A DNA stretch of 64,000 nt, from assembly GCF_041435215.1 (NCBI RefSeq), contig NZ_CP108394.1:4030001-4094000 (forward strand), read 5' to 3'. Of the stretch, positions 51,001 through 59,215 are shown piece after piece. This DNA comes from Streptomyces sp. NBC_01314. Its GTDB lineage: Bacteria; Actinomycetota; Actinomycetes; Streptomycetales; Streptomycetaceae. The notes below the pieces were generated by a model. It did no database searches, was not told the DNA's origin, and saw only the letters and a list, made by a program, of their open reading frames with translations. The stretch's first letter is position 1. Each line of letters begins with the position of its first letter. A program made the position numbers and the translations under genes.

Positions 51001-52017
51001 TCACCTCAGCTTCGGGTCGAGGGCGTCGCGCACCGCGTCGCCCAGCATGATGAACGCCAGGACGGTGACCGCGAGGGCTCCCGAGGGCCAGAGCAGCGCT
51101 TGGGGGGCGTTGCGGATGTACGGGGAGGCGGCGGAGATGTCGATGCCCCAGGAGACGCTGGGGGGTTTGAGGCCGACGCCGAGGTAGGACAGGGTCGCCT
51201 CCAGGGCGATGTACGTGCCGAGGGCGATGGTGGCCACGACGATGACCGGGGCGACGGCGTTCGGGGTGATGTGCCGCAGCATCATGCGGGAGTTGGAGGC
51301 GCCCAGGGCGCGGGCCGCCTGGACGTAGTCGTTCTGCTTGGCGGTGATGACCGCGCCCCGGGCGATGCGGGAGATCTGCGGCCAGCCGAGCAGCACCATG
51401 AAGCCGATCACCGGCCAGATGCTGTTGCTGGTGACCACGGACAGCAGCACCAGGCCGCCGAGCACCACCGGGATCGCGAAGAAGACGTCGGTGATCCGGG
51501 ACAGGAACGAGTCCGAGTAGCCGCCGAAGAACCCGGCGAGCCCGCCGAGCACGGACCCGAGGAGCGCGACGCCGAGTGTGGCGCAGACGCCGACGGCGAT
51601 GGAGATCCGCGCCCCGTAGACGGTACGGGTGTAGACGTCGCAGCCCTGGCCGTCGTACCCGAAGGGGTGGCCGGGCTGCGAGCCCTCCTGGGCCTTGGAC
51701 AGGTCGCACTTGAGCGGGTTGCCTGAGGCGATCAGCGACGGCCAGAGGGAGATGACGACCAGGAAGAGGATCACCAGCGCCGAGATGATGAAGACGGGGT
51801 TGCGGCGCAGGTCTCGCCAGGCGTCGGACCAGAGGCTGCGGGCCTTGTCGGACGGGCCGCCACCCGTCGGGTCGTCACCCAGTCGCTTCTCCAGGGTCTC
51901 CCCCTCGGTGGTGGCCAGGTCCATGGTGCCGTCCAGCCCCGTCGCGGCGATCGCCCCGTTCTCGGCGGCGCGCTGGCCGCCCGAGACGTGCGGCTCCGGG
52001 GGCTGCGGCTCAGGCAT
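51001..52017 (-). CDS. Oligopeptide ABC importer permease (DppC/OppC type)
   Basis: A 338-residue membrane permease. After a ~75-residue cytoplasmic N-terminus, six helices follow (FIISALVILFLVVISLWPSL first). The coupling EAA-type motif is AARALGASNSRMMLRHITPN. The gene ends GDAVRDALDPKLR, the conserved family C-terminus. Start overlaps the DppB gene by eight bases. The 3' end has been duplicated downstream. Confidence 0.92.
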   Translation of the reverse strand: MPEPQPPEPHVSGGQRAAENGAIAATGLDGTMDLATTEGETLEKRLGDDPTGGGPSDKARSLWSDAWRDLRRNPVFIISALVILFLVVISLWPSLIASGNPLKCDLSKAQEGSQPGHPFGYDGQGCDVYTRTVYGARISIAVGVCATLGVALLGSVLGGLAGFFGGYSDSFLSRITDVFFAIPVVLGGLVLLSVVTSNSIWPVIGFMVLLGWPQISRIARGAVITAKQNDYVQAARALGASNSRMMLRHITPNAVAPVIVVATIALGTYIALEATLSYLGVGLKPPSVSWGIDISAASPYIRNAPQALLWPSGALAVTVLAFIMLGDAVRDALDPKLR

Positions 52018-52933
52018 AGCGGATCCTCGGGTCGAGTACGGCGTAGAGGAGGTCGACGAGCAGGTTGGCGATCAGGAACACCAGCACGAGGACGGTCACG
52101 AAGCCGACGACGGTCTGGGTGTTCTGTCGGAGGATGCCCTGGTAGAGCTGGTAGCCGACGCCGTGGATGTTGAAGATCCGCTCGGTGACGATCGCGCCGC
52201 CCATGAGGGCCCCGATGTCGGTGCCGATGAACGTGACCACGGGGATCAGAGAGTTCCGCAGCAGGTGCTTACGGATCACGCGGTGCCGCGGCAGTCCCTT
52301 GGCGACGGCGGTGCGGACGTAGTCGGCGCGGGCGTTCTCCGCGATGGACGTCCGGGTCAGACGGGTGACGTACGCCAGGGAGACGGAGGCGAGGACGAGC
52401 CCCGGCACGATCAGCTCGCCGAACGGCGCCTCGGAGGAGACCGACGGGCGGATCCAGCCCCACTCCACGCCGAGCAGCAGCTGGAGCAGCAGGCCGGTGA
52501 CGAAGGTGGGGACCGAGATGACGACCAGGGTGACCACGAGCGCCCCGGTGTCGACGGGCCGCCCGCGCCGCAGGCCGGTGACGACGCCGAGGGCGACGCC
52601 GATGACGATCTCGAAGAGGATCGCGACGATCGTCAGCCGGATGGTGACCGGGAAGGCGGAGGCCATCAGCTCGGTGACCTCCTGCCCGTTGAACGCGGTG
52701 CCGAAGTCGCCGGTGAAGAGGTTGCCCATGTAGGTCAGGTATTGCTGCCAGACGGGCTTGTCGAGGCCGAACTCGCGGCGTAGCTGGGCGGCCGTCGCCG
52801 GATCGCACTCCCGGTCGCCACAGAGGCCCGCGATGGGGTCGCCCATCACGTTCACCATCAGGAAGATCAGGAGGGTGGCGCCCACGAAGACCGGGATCAT
52901 CTGGAGCAGGCGCCGGACGACGTACCGTCCCAC
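52010..52933 (-). CDS. Oligopeptide ABC importer permease (DppB/OppB type)
   Basis: A 307-residue membrane permease with six helices, starting MGRYVVRRLLQMIPVFVGAT, the typical family start. The loop GDRECDPATAAQLRREFGLD follows the first helix, and the coupling motif is AVAKGLPRHRVIRKHLLRNS. ATG start, six bases after the solute-binding protein gene. It forms the membrane channel together with the DppC-type gene. Confidence 0.92.
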   Translation of the reverse strand: MGRYVVRRLLQMIPVFVGATLLIFLMVNVMGDPIAGLCGDRECDPATAAQLRREFGLDKPVWQQYLTYMGNLFTGDFGTAFNGQEVTELMASAFPVTIRLTIVAILFEIVIGVALGVVTGLRRGRPVDTGALVVTLVVISVPTFVTGLLLQLLLGVEWGWIRPSVSSEAPFGELIVPGLVLASVSLAYVTRLTRTSIAENARADYVRTAVAKGLPRHRVIRKHLLRNSLIPVVTFIGTDIGALMGGAIVTERIFNIHGVGYQLYQGILRQNTQTVVGFVTVLVLVFLIANLLVDLLYAVLDPRIRYA

Positions 52934-52939
52934 GGAAGG

Positions 52940-54592
52940 TCAGCCGACCTTGATCTGGTCGTACACCGGCACACTGAACGGGTTCAGGGAGACGTCGGAG
53001 ATGCGCGCCGAGTAGCCCGCGCTGCCGTTCTGGTACCAGAGCGGGATGGCGGCCATGTTGTCCCGGACGACCTCCTCGGCCTTCTGGAACGTCTCCACGG
53101 CCTTCGCCGTGTCGGACTCGGCGTTGGCCTGGTCGACGAGCTTGTCGAACTGGGCGTTGGACCACTTGCCGTCGTTGGAGGAGGCATTGGTGTAGTACAG
53201 CGGCTGCAGGAAGTTCTGGATGAGCGGGTAGTCCATCTGCCAGCCGGCGCGGAACGGGCCGCTCATCTTCCGCTGGGTGATCTGGTTGCGGTAGTCGGCG
53301 AAGGTGCCGACCGGGTTGCCGACACACGCCTTGTCGTTGTCGAGGGCGTTGTTGATGGAGTTGCAGACGGCGTCGACCCACTGCTTGTGGGAACCGGTGT
53401 CCGCGTTGTACGTGATCTTGACCTGGCCGCCGGGGAGGCCGCCGCCCTCCTCGATCAGCTTCTTGGCGGCGTCCGCGTCGTACTCGCAGGCGTCACCGCA
53501 CAGGCCCTTCTTGTAACCGCCCTCCTCGCCGAGGACCGGGGAGGTCCAGTCGGTGGCGGGGGTGCGGGTCTTCTGGAAGATGGTGTCGGTGATCTGGTCG
53601 CGGTCGATCGCCCGGGACAGCCCTTCGCGGACCTTCTCCGAGCCCTCCTTGTTCCAGTCCTCGTCGTAGAACGGGAAGGACAGGGTCTGGATGATGCCGG
53701 CCGGGGTGTTGATGTACCGGTCGCCGAGGTCGGTCTTGACGTTCTTCAGCTGGGCGGCGGGGACGTCGTCGACGAGGTCGAGGTTGCCCGCCATCAGGTC
53801 GGTGTAGGCGGTGTTGTTGTCGGTGTAGACCTTCAGGTCCACACCGCCGTTCTGGGCCTTGTCCTCGCCGGGGTAGTCGTCCCACTTCCGCACCGACAGC
53901 TGGGAGCCCTTGGTGTAGGAGTCGACGGCGTACGGGCCGTTGCCGACGGGCTTGCTCAGCCAGGCGTCGTGGTCGGTGAAGAACGACTGCGGCAGCGGGG
54001 CGTAGGCGTTGTAGCCGAGAGTGTCGGGGAAGGTCGAGAACTTCTGGGTGAGCTTGACCGTGAAGGTGTTGTCGTCGACCACCTTCAGCCCCGAGAGGGT
54101 GTCGGCGGTCTGCTTGCTGCCGTCGTCGGGGTGCGTCTTGTCGTAGCCCTCGATGTACTCGAAGAAGTACGCGTTCTTCTGGTTGTTCTTGAGGCTCGCC
54201 CCGTAGTTCCAGGCGTCCACGAAGGACTTGGCGGTGACCTTCTCGCCGTTGCTGAAGGTCCAGCCGTCCTTGACGGTGATGGTGAAGTTCTGCGAGTCGG
54301 TCGTCTCGATCTTCTCGGCGAGCATGTCCTTCGCCTCACCGGTCTTGGGGTCGTACCGCTTCAACCCGCGGAAGATCATGTCGAGCACCTTGCCGCCCTG
54401 CACCTCGTTGGTGTTGGCCGGCTCCAGAGGGTTCTGCGGGTCTCCCCACGACGAGCTGAGCACCCCGCCGCTGTCACCGCTGCCGCTGCTGCCGCCGCTG
54501 TCGTCGTCCCCGCCCCCGCCCCCGCAGGCGGTCACGGCGAGAGCGACCGCCGCCGCGCCGGCGATCCATCGGGCGTGCGTGGCTCCACGCAT
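52940..54592 (-). CDS. Oligopeptide ABC importer substrate-binding lipoprotein
   Basis: A 550-residue family 5 extracellular solute-binding protein. The signal peptide ends in a lipobox AVTAC with the lipidated C23, followed by a Gly/Asp/Ser linker. Family segments are VLDMIFRGLKRYDPKTGEAK, ITVKDGWTFSNGEKVTAKSF and KPVGNGPYAVDSYTKGSQL. First gene of the operon with a promoter region of 186 bp upstream. It probably captures short peptides, which is inferred from the family. Highly expressed relative to its partners would be normal. Confidence 0.92.
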   Translation of the reverse strand: MRGATHARWIAGAAAVALAVTACGGGGGDDDSGGSSGSGDSGGVLSSSWGDPQNPLEPANTNEVQGGKVLDMIFRGLKRYDPKTGEAKDMLAEKIETTDSQNFTITVKDGWTFSNGEKVTAKSFVDAWNYGASLKNNQKNAYFFEYIEGYDKTHPDDGSKQTADTLSGLKVVDDNTFTVKLTQKFSTFPDTLGYNAYAPLPQSFFTDHDAWLSKPVGNGPYAVDSYTKGSQLSVRKWDDYPGEDKAQNGGVDLKVYTDNNTAYTDLMAGNLDLVDDVPAAQLKNVKTDLGDRYINTPAGIIQTLSFPFYDEDWNKEGSEKVREGLSRAIDRDQITDTIFQKTRTPATDWTSPVLGEEGGYKKGLCGDACEYDADAAKKLIEEGGGLPGGQVKITYNADTGSHKQWVDAVCNSINNALDNDKACVGNPVGTFADYRNQITQRKMSGPFRAGWQMDYPLIQNFLQPLYYTNASSNDGKWSNAQFDKLVDQANAESDTAKAVETFQKAEEVVRDNMAAIPLWYQNGSAGYSARISDVSLNPFSVPVYDQIKVG

Positions 54593-54778
54593 GGGGTGCC
54601 TCCTCGTACGTGCGCGGGTGTGCGCAGGGCTCCAGCGCGGGGTGCGCTGTTCCGTTACCGGTACCGGTCAATATCAACCGATCGCACACATAGCGCACAC
54701 CGCTCGGCCCGTCCGGGTGACTGTCTCCATCCGGATGTACGCACTCACTGCCCCTGGCGTGGTGGAGGAGCCCCGCCT
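54593..54778. promoter_or_regulatory. Promoter region of the oligopeptide operon with palindrome
   Basis: The gap contains the perfect palindrome ACCGGTACCGGT (54657-54668), next to TTGATATTGACC on the minus strand. It lies about 65 bases before the start of the solute-binding protein gene and may be an operator. Confidence 0.45.
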
Positions 54779-54988
54779 TCAGCCCACGCGCCGCGCGGCC
54801 CGACCGAAGGCCTCGCGCTTGATTCCGCCGAGGAGGGCGTGCAGGGCCGCGGGCGTGGTGGCTATGACGGTCGCGGGGGTGGCACTTTCGCGGAGGTGGG
54901 GGCGGGTGCGGGGATCAGTGGCGACTTCGACGCAGTTCGCGGCGCCACCTTCGCTGAAGCTGGACTTCTGCCAACCGAGGTCAAACAT
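54779..54988 (-). CDS. DUF397 domain protein (69 aa)
   Basis: A 69-residue DUF397 protein with the family start GWQKSSFSEGGAANCVEVA. DUF397 members pair with XRE/DUF5753 regulators in hundreds of Streptomyces loci, where they act as partners or antagonists of the regulator (as in the whiJ/abaA-type clusters). ATG follows AAAGGGG, 12 bases after the regulator stop, so both are co-transcribed. The C-terminal half (IKREAFGRAARRVG) is basic and not part of the family. Confidence 0.85.
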   Translation of the reverse strand: MFDLGWQKSSFSEGGAANCVEVATDPRTRPHLRESATPATVIATTPAALHALLGGIKREAFGRAARRVG

Positions 54989-55000
54989 GCGAGCCCCTTT

Positions 55001-55885
55001 CTACAGGAGGGGATAGAGGATCCGCTGCAGGAGGCCGAGCGACCCCTTGGCCCCACGGGCCGACGGCGCCGCATCCGGGTCGACGGCGGGCAACGCCGAT
55101 CCGGCCAACGTAGCGAACCAGTCGCGATATCTGGACAGCGCCTCCGCGTCGTCAAGGTAGAGCGACTTCTCGATGTGGGAGACCACGACAGTCCCCAACT
55201 CCCGCACCTGGGGCGTGAGCAGCACAAATCCCGTACCGAACGGGATGGGGCCGTCGGACGGCAGGATCTGAATCGTCACATGCGGCAGGCGGGCCAGCTC
55301 GATCAGATAGAGCAACTGATCACGCATCACCTTGGGCTCCCCCAGCGACATGCAGAGCGCGGCCTCATGGACCACGGCATGGAGACTCGGCGGACGCTCA
55401 CCCGTCACCAAGCCACCACGTCGCACCCGGAAACGGACGGCAGCCGCCCGCCCTTCGTCGCCCATCGGCCGATATCCGGCCCGGTGGATGACTTCCGCGT
55501 AGTCGCGCGTCTGAAGGATGCCGGGGACGAACATCGGCTCGTAGGTGACCACGGAGCGGGCCCCGTCCTCCAACTCCGCCAGATCCAAGTGCGCTGAACT
55601 CAGCACCGCCCGGTAGTCGCTCCACCATCCCTTGCCCGACTGTTGCCCGAGATCTATCAACGCCTGAACAAAGGTTTGAGAACTTACACCTTCAGCACGC
55701 GCGAGTTGCTGGACGCGTTCCACGGAGAGACCAGTCTTCCCCGCCTCGACACTACTGAGCTGAGGCTGCCTCATACCGAGCAGAGCAGCAGCCTCAGTCG
55801 ACGACAGCCTGGCCCTCTCGCGTAGCCTGCGCAGTTCCGCGCCGAAACGCCTCTGCCGGTACGTCGGATCAACCCGCAGCCCCAC
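55001..55885 (-). CDS. XRE-family regulator with DUF5753 domain
   Basis: A 294-residue regulator. An N-terminal helix-turn-helix (residues about 12-70; LSSTEAAALLGMRQPQLSSV and GLSVERVQQLARAEGV) precedes the DUF5753 domain (FVPGILQTRDYAEVI, and DQLLYLIELARLPHVTIQIL). GTG 55885 follows AGGTGGGGGAAC; GTG 55900 is an alternative. It is divergent from an ATPase gene and upstream of DUF397, the typical developmental/antibiotic regulatory module of Streptomyces. Targets are unknown. Confidence 0.9.
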   Translation of the reverse strand: MGLRVDPTYRQRRFGAELRRLRERARLSSTEAAALLGMRQPQLSSVEAGKTGLSVERVQQLARAEGVSSQTFVQALIDLGQQSGKGWWSDYRAVLSSAHLDLAELEDGARSVVTYEPMFVPGILQTRDYAEVIHRAGYRPMGDEGRAAAVRFRVRRGGLVTGERPPSLHAVVHEAALCMSLGEPKVMRDQLLYLIELARLPHVTIQILPSDGPIPFGTGFVLLTPQVRELGTVVVSHIEKSLYLDDAEALSRYRDWFATLAGSALPAVDPDAAPSARGAKGSLGLLQRILYPLL

Positions 55886-56007
55886 GTTCCCCCACCTCAC
55901 TCATCCACCCATCACCATTCCGCCAACCAGGTTGAATATCTCACACCACCTAACCTACGGTGAGTGATGAGACAGTCACTGCATGACCTCACTCCGGAGG
56001 CTGCCAC

Positions 56008-56433
56008 ATGCGCACGCCCGAAACCACCGAACCCCCCGCCCCCCACTGGTCGTACGGTTTCCTCATCCCCCACGACCCGCGTGCCGCCTCCGTCGTCAGA
56101 GCCGCCCTCCGCGCACTGCTCCGCGCGACCCGCCTCGGCTGCGTGGCCGACACGGTCGAACTCCTCGCCTCGGAGTTGGTCGCCAACGCGTACCGCCACT
56201 CTCCCGCCGACGCCTACGTGAGCGTGGAGCGCACACCGCAGACTCTCACCGTCTCGGTCTGGGACCACGGCCCCGGAACCCCTGCCTCCAGCGAGGCCCG
56301 GCAGCCGAGCGACGACGCCGAGTCCGGGCGGGGACTCGGGATCGTCGAGGCGTGCGCGGACGAGTGGGGCGTACGGGAGTACCCGTACGGCAAGGCGGTG
56401 TGGTTCAGCGTGGTGCCGAAGGAGGAGGCGTGA
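56008..56433 (+). CDS. HATPase_c anti-sigma-factor-type ATPase (RsbW-like)
   Basis: A 141-residue histidine-kinase-type ATPase without a kinase domain. N box is ELVANAYRHS; G boxes are VWDHGPGTP and SGRGLGIVEACADEWG. Such proteins usually bind a sigma factor or a regulator and phosphorylate an antagonist. ATG follows CCGGAGG. It is divergent from the XRE/DUF397 genes, forming the usual three-part cluster, and its stop overlaps a GTG that could start the Uma2 gene. Confidence 0.87.
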   Translation: MRTPETTEPPAPHWSYGFLIPHDPRAASVVRAALRALLRATRLGCVADTVELLASELVANAYRHSPADAYVSVERTPQTLTVSVWDHGPGTPASSEARQPSDDAESGRGLGIVEACADEWGVREYPYGKAVWFSVVPKEEA

Positions 56434-56498
56434 AGCGGCCCGAGGAAGAGGGGATCGGGCATGAGGCGCCGCATACGCCCGCTCGCTACTCTCGGGAC

Positions 56499-57083
56499 AT
56501 GGAGTACGCGAAGATGCGCGCGATCGCCGAGGAGCTCATGGTCTACGCCGAGCATCTCGAAGGATCATGGAAGGTGGAGATCGGCCCCTCCGGACCTTTC
56601 CTCGCCATGATGAGCCCGTCCAAACGCCACGAGGGCACGGTGCGTCGCATCCGCGATCAACTCAACGCGCAACTTCCCGCCACCCACCCCGGCTACATCT
56701 GCGAGAACGGCCCGGAGATCGAGCACCCGTCGATCGGCCGCATGCGACGCCCGGACGCCGTCGTCATCCCGGAGGAGGTGCTCGACGAGGAAGGCCTGAC
56801 CGTGGACGCCACCCAGGTCCTGGCCGTCATCGAGATCGTCTCACCGTCCAACCCGGACAACGACTACGGCGAGAAGCTCACCGAGTACCCCGCCATGGGG
56901 ATCGCCCACTACATGATCGTCGACCCTCGCACGGGCACGATCGAGGTGCATTCCGAACCGTGCAAGGGACGCTACTCGCGCAAGGATCCGTACATCTTCG
57001 GTGACAAGGTGCCGTTCGGCGCATGGACGGTGGAGACCTCCGCATTCCGCCGCTACGGCAAGGCGGGAAACAGCTCAACCTGA
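56499..57083 (+). CDS. Uma2 family endonuclease-fold protein
   Basis: A 194-residue PD-(D/E)XK-fold protein of the Uma2/DUF820 group. RMRRPDAVVIPEEVL holds the conserved aspartate and LAVIEIVSPSNPDNDYGEKL the ExVSP-NxxxxxxxK core. Uma2 genes are numerous in Streptomyces and cyanobacteria but their function is not known. ATG 56499 gives the usual family start and has a TACTCT box seven bases upstream, consistent with a leaderless transcript. GTG 56430, in frame with AAGGAGGAGG before it and overlapping the upstream stop, is an alternative. Confidence 0.85.
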   Translation: MEYAKMRAIAEELMVYAEHLEGSWKVEIGPSGPFLAMMSPSKRHEGTVRRIRDQLNAQLPATHPGYICENGPEIEHPSIGRMRRPDAVVIPEEVLDEEGLTVDATQVLAVIEIVSPSNPDNDYGEKLTEYPAMGIAHYMIVDPRTGTIEVHSEPCKGRYSRKDPYIFGDKVPFGAWTVETSAFRRYGKAGNSST

Positions 57084-57112
57084 CGCGCTGACCGGGTCAC
57101 TGCTGCGGCCAT

Positions 57113-57496
57113 TCAGCCCAACTCTCCCCGCTCCACGCAGAATTCGTTGCCCTCGGGGTCGGACATGAGGACCCAGCCGCCGCCGTCGGGGCGGGTGTGA
57201 TCCGCGATCACCCGGGCGCCCAGCGCGAGCGCCCGCTCGACCTCCTCGGCACGGGTGCGGCCGTGCGGCTTCAGATCGAAGTGGAGCCGGTTCTTCGCCG
57301 ACTTGCCCTCGGGGACCCGGACGAACAGCAGCCTTGGTCCACCGGCCGGGTCCACGATCAGCGCCTCCGGGTCACCGGGCTTGTCGTCGTCGGCCAAGGG
57401 CCGGCCGAGCAGTTCGCTCCAGAAGAGGCCGAGGTCGTACGGGTCGCCGGTGCAGTCGAAGGTGAGGCTGTGGATGGTGGGGGGCTTGGGGCTCAA
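57113..57496 (-). CDS. VOC/glyoxalase-like protein (127 aa)
   Basis: A 127-residue vicinal-oxygen-chelate fold protein with two beta-alpha-beta-beta-beta units. TIHSLTFDCTGDPYDLGLFW starts the first and NRLHFDLKPHGRTRAEEVER the second; the C-terminus is SDPEGNEFCVERGELG with the conserved EGNEFC. The metal site is incomplete by eye. TTG start with GGAGACCCCAG upstream. Function unknown; such proteins are often resistance or small-molecule enzymes. Confidence 0.85.
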   Translation of the reverse strand: MSPKPPTIHSLTFDCTGDPYDLGLFWSELLGRPLADDDKPGDPEALIVDPAGGPRLLFVRVPEGKSAKNRLHFDLKPHGRTRAEEVERALALGARVIADHTRPDGGGWVLMSDPEGNEFCVERGELG

Positions 57497-57571
57497 CTGG
57501 GGTCTCCATATGAGTCGGTGAGTGGGTGAGTGGTGAGTGGGTGCGTCAGGTAACTCGGTGAGGCAGGTGAT

Positions 57572-58771
57572 TCAACGATTCCGGGTCGGGCCGGGATTGT
57601 TGTTGTTCGGCGGTTGGTTCGTGGGAGGGCGGTTGGGAGCCGCCGGGAGGCCCGGGGTCCGGTGCGGCCCCGGGGTCCCAGGAGTGCCCGGCGTACGGCT
57701 CGCGGCCCCGCCCGACGACCGCATCGTCGCCGCCGAGGAGACACCGGGCCCTGCGGCCGCCCCCGGTGCCGGCTGCTGGAGGGCCGTTCGCAGGCGGTGC
57801 AGCCGGTCGGCCACCGACGGGTCGGCGTACGGCTGGGCGGCGGCGATCGCCTCCGAGACAAGCCCCCGCCAACGTGGCTGGATCGGTTCGCCCAGCTCCT
57901 CCGGCTTGACCCCGGCGAGCTTCTCAGCGGTCGTGGCGAACCACTCCGACTCGGCCCGGGTCCACGGACGTTCGCGTTCCGTGCGCAGGGCGGTGTCCGT
58001 GCCGGCGGGCAGGGTCCAGTCGCCGTCGGGGCCGAGGGTGTTGCGGTAGAGGGCGGTGCCGTCGCGGCGGTAGACCGTCACCGAGTCCGCGAGCCGCTCC
58101 TCGTCGATGACACGGGCGCTGGCGAGGACACCGGGGAACGAGCGGTCGGGGTTCTCGACGAAGCGGGCGCCGCCCTGGGCCAGCCGGTCGGTGTGGTACC
58201 GCTCCAGAACCCCCAGCCGACTCAGTGCGGAGCCCCCGGCGACGAACACCACGTCGATCTCGTACCCGGCCTCACGGAACCCGTTCAGCAGCCGCCGGGT
58301 GCGCTCGGGATCGTCCTGGGCGGTGTCGAACAGCACGTCGAGCCGCCGGTCGACGGCGTCCCCGATCGCGGTCTCCACCCAGGCACGGGCGTCGTGATGG
58401 GTGTAGAAGCCGGCCGTGGTGTCGTCGGCGCGCAGCAACTCCGGCCACTTGGGGTGCAGTTCGCGAATGCCGTCGCTGGAGATCTTCACTGGGTCCCGGT
58501 CGCCGACGAGGGCCCGGGCGACATTGGACTTCCCGGAGCCCGGCTGTCCGCCGAGCACGATCACTTTCGGCCGCTCGGACACTTCCCCGACCAGCACGGC
58601 CGGGGCGATCACCTCCCGGTAGACCTGCCGGTGCCGGTCGGGCGGGAGGGCGTGCCGTAACGGGTCGGGGGCCGGTGGTTCGGGCGCCGTGGGCTGCGCC
58701 CCGGGACCCGAAGCCCGCGACCGAGGCCCCGCTCCGGCTCCCTCGGCTCTCCCCGGCTCCTCCCCCGTCAC
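57572..58771 (-). CDS. Zeta-toxin-like kinase
   Basis: A 399-residue protein with a zeta-toxin/UDP-N-acetylglucosamine-kinase-like P-loop domain. Walker A is GGQPGSGKS (74-82), with K81. ISSDGIRELHPKWPELLRAD is the family's substrate region and HHDARAWVETAIGDAVDRR a second block; DVLFDTAQDDPERTRRLLNG holds the likely catalytic acid. An N-terminal Pro-rich arm and a C-terminal Pro/Gly/Asn-rich tail (about 345-399) are disordered. GTG overlaps the stop of the 99-residue upstream gene. It could be an active toxin or a housekeeping-type kinase; the sequence alone cannot separate these. Confidence 0.85.
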   Translation of the reverse strand: MTGEEPGRAEGAGAGPRSRASGPGAQPTAPEPPAPDPLRHALPPDRHRQVYREVIAPAVLVGEVSERPKVIVLGGQPGSGKSNVARALVGDRDPVKISSDGIRELHPKWPELLRADDTTAGFYTHHDARAWVETAIGDAVDRRLDVLFDTAQDDPERTRRLLNGFREAGYEIDVVFVAGGSALSRLGVLERYHTDRLAQGGARFVENPDRSFPGVLASARVIDEERLADSVTVYRRDGTALYRNTLGPDGDWTLPAGTDTALRTERERPWTRAESEWFATTAEKLAGVKPEELGEPIQPRWRGLVSEAIAAAQPYADPSVADRLHRLRTALQQPAPGAAAGPGVSSAATMRSSGGAASRTPGTPGTPGPHRTPGLPAAPNRPPTNQPPNNNNPGPTRNR

Positions 58772-59067
58772 CGCCCCTCCTCCACGGCCCGCCGGGCCAA
58801 CGGGCCCAGCTCCTCGACCACGCGCCGCAGCTCTTCAGGGGTCAACTTCCCCACTCGGCGGAGTAGTTCGGCGTACCGTTCGCTCTCCGCCGTCCAGCGC
58901 GCGACCCCTTCCGGATCCGGCTCGGCCGCCGCTCGGGCCAGCCGCAGCCGCTCCGCCGCCCAGCCGGTCAGTAGCCCGAGGATGCCCTCGGCGGAGTCCA
59001 GGTCCTGTGCGGACCGCTCGGAGAGTACGGAGAGGTCGTGGCTGCGCAGATCATCGGGGTCGGGCAT
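58768..59067 (-). CDS. Small helical protein, candidate antitoxin partner of the zeta-like kinase (99 aa)
   Basis: A 99-residue, probably all-helical protein: SVLSERSAQDLDSAEGILGL, TAESERYAELLRRVGKLTPE and ELRRVVEELGPLARRAVEEG. Its stop overlaps the kinase start (GTGA), so translation is coupled. This order (small helical antidote gene then zeta kinase) is like epsilon-zeta modules, but no sequence similarity to epsilon antitoxin is claimed. ATG follows GGAG 11 bases upstream. Its function is inferred from context only. Confidence 0.7.
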   Translation of the reverse strand: MPDPDDLRSHDLSVLSERSAQDLDSAEGILGLLTGWAAERLRLARAAAEPDPEGVARWTAESERYAELLRRVGKLTPEELRRVVEELGPLARRAVEEGR

Positions 59068-59215
59068 GTACGGATCACTCCTCGGTGACGCGGGTACGGC
59101 GTATCGGGCCGACGGCCTCTTCCACCCCGGCCTCCTCTTCCACCACGTCGGCGCCTCCGGCCACGGTTCCGCCCCCGGCCAGGGTCCCGCCACCTGCCAC
59201 GGCCCCGCCACCGAA

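Noticed and set aside
50831..51709. 292-residue ORF ending in the duplicated permease tail
   Set aside because: It is mostly a shifted frame of the permease gene; only the last ~20 codons match the permease C-terminus because of the duplication.
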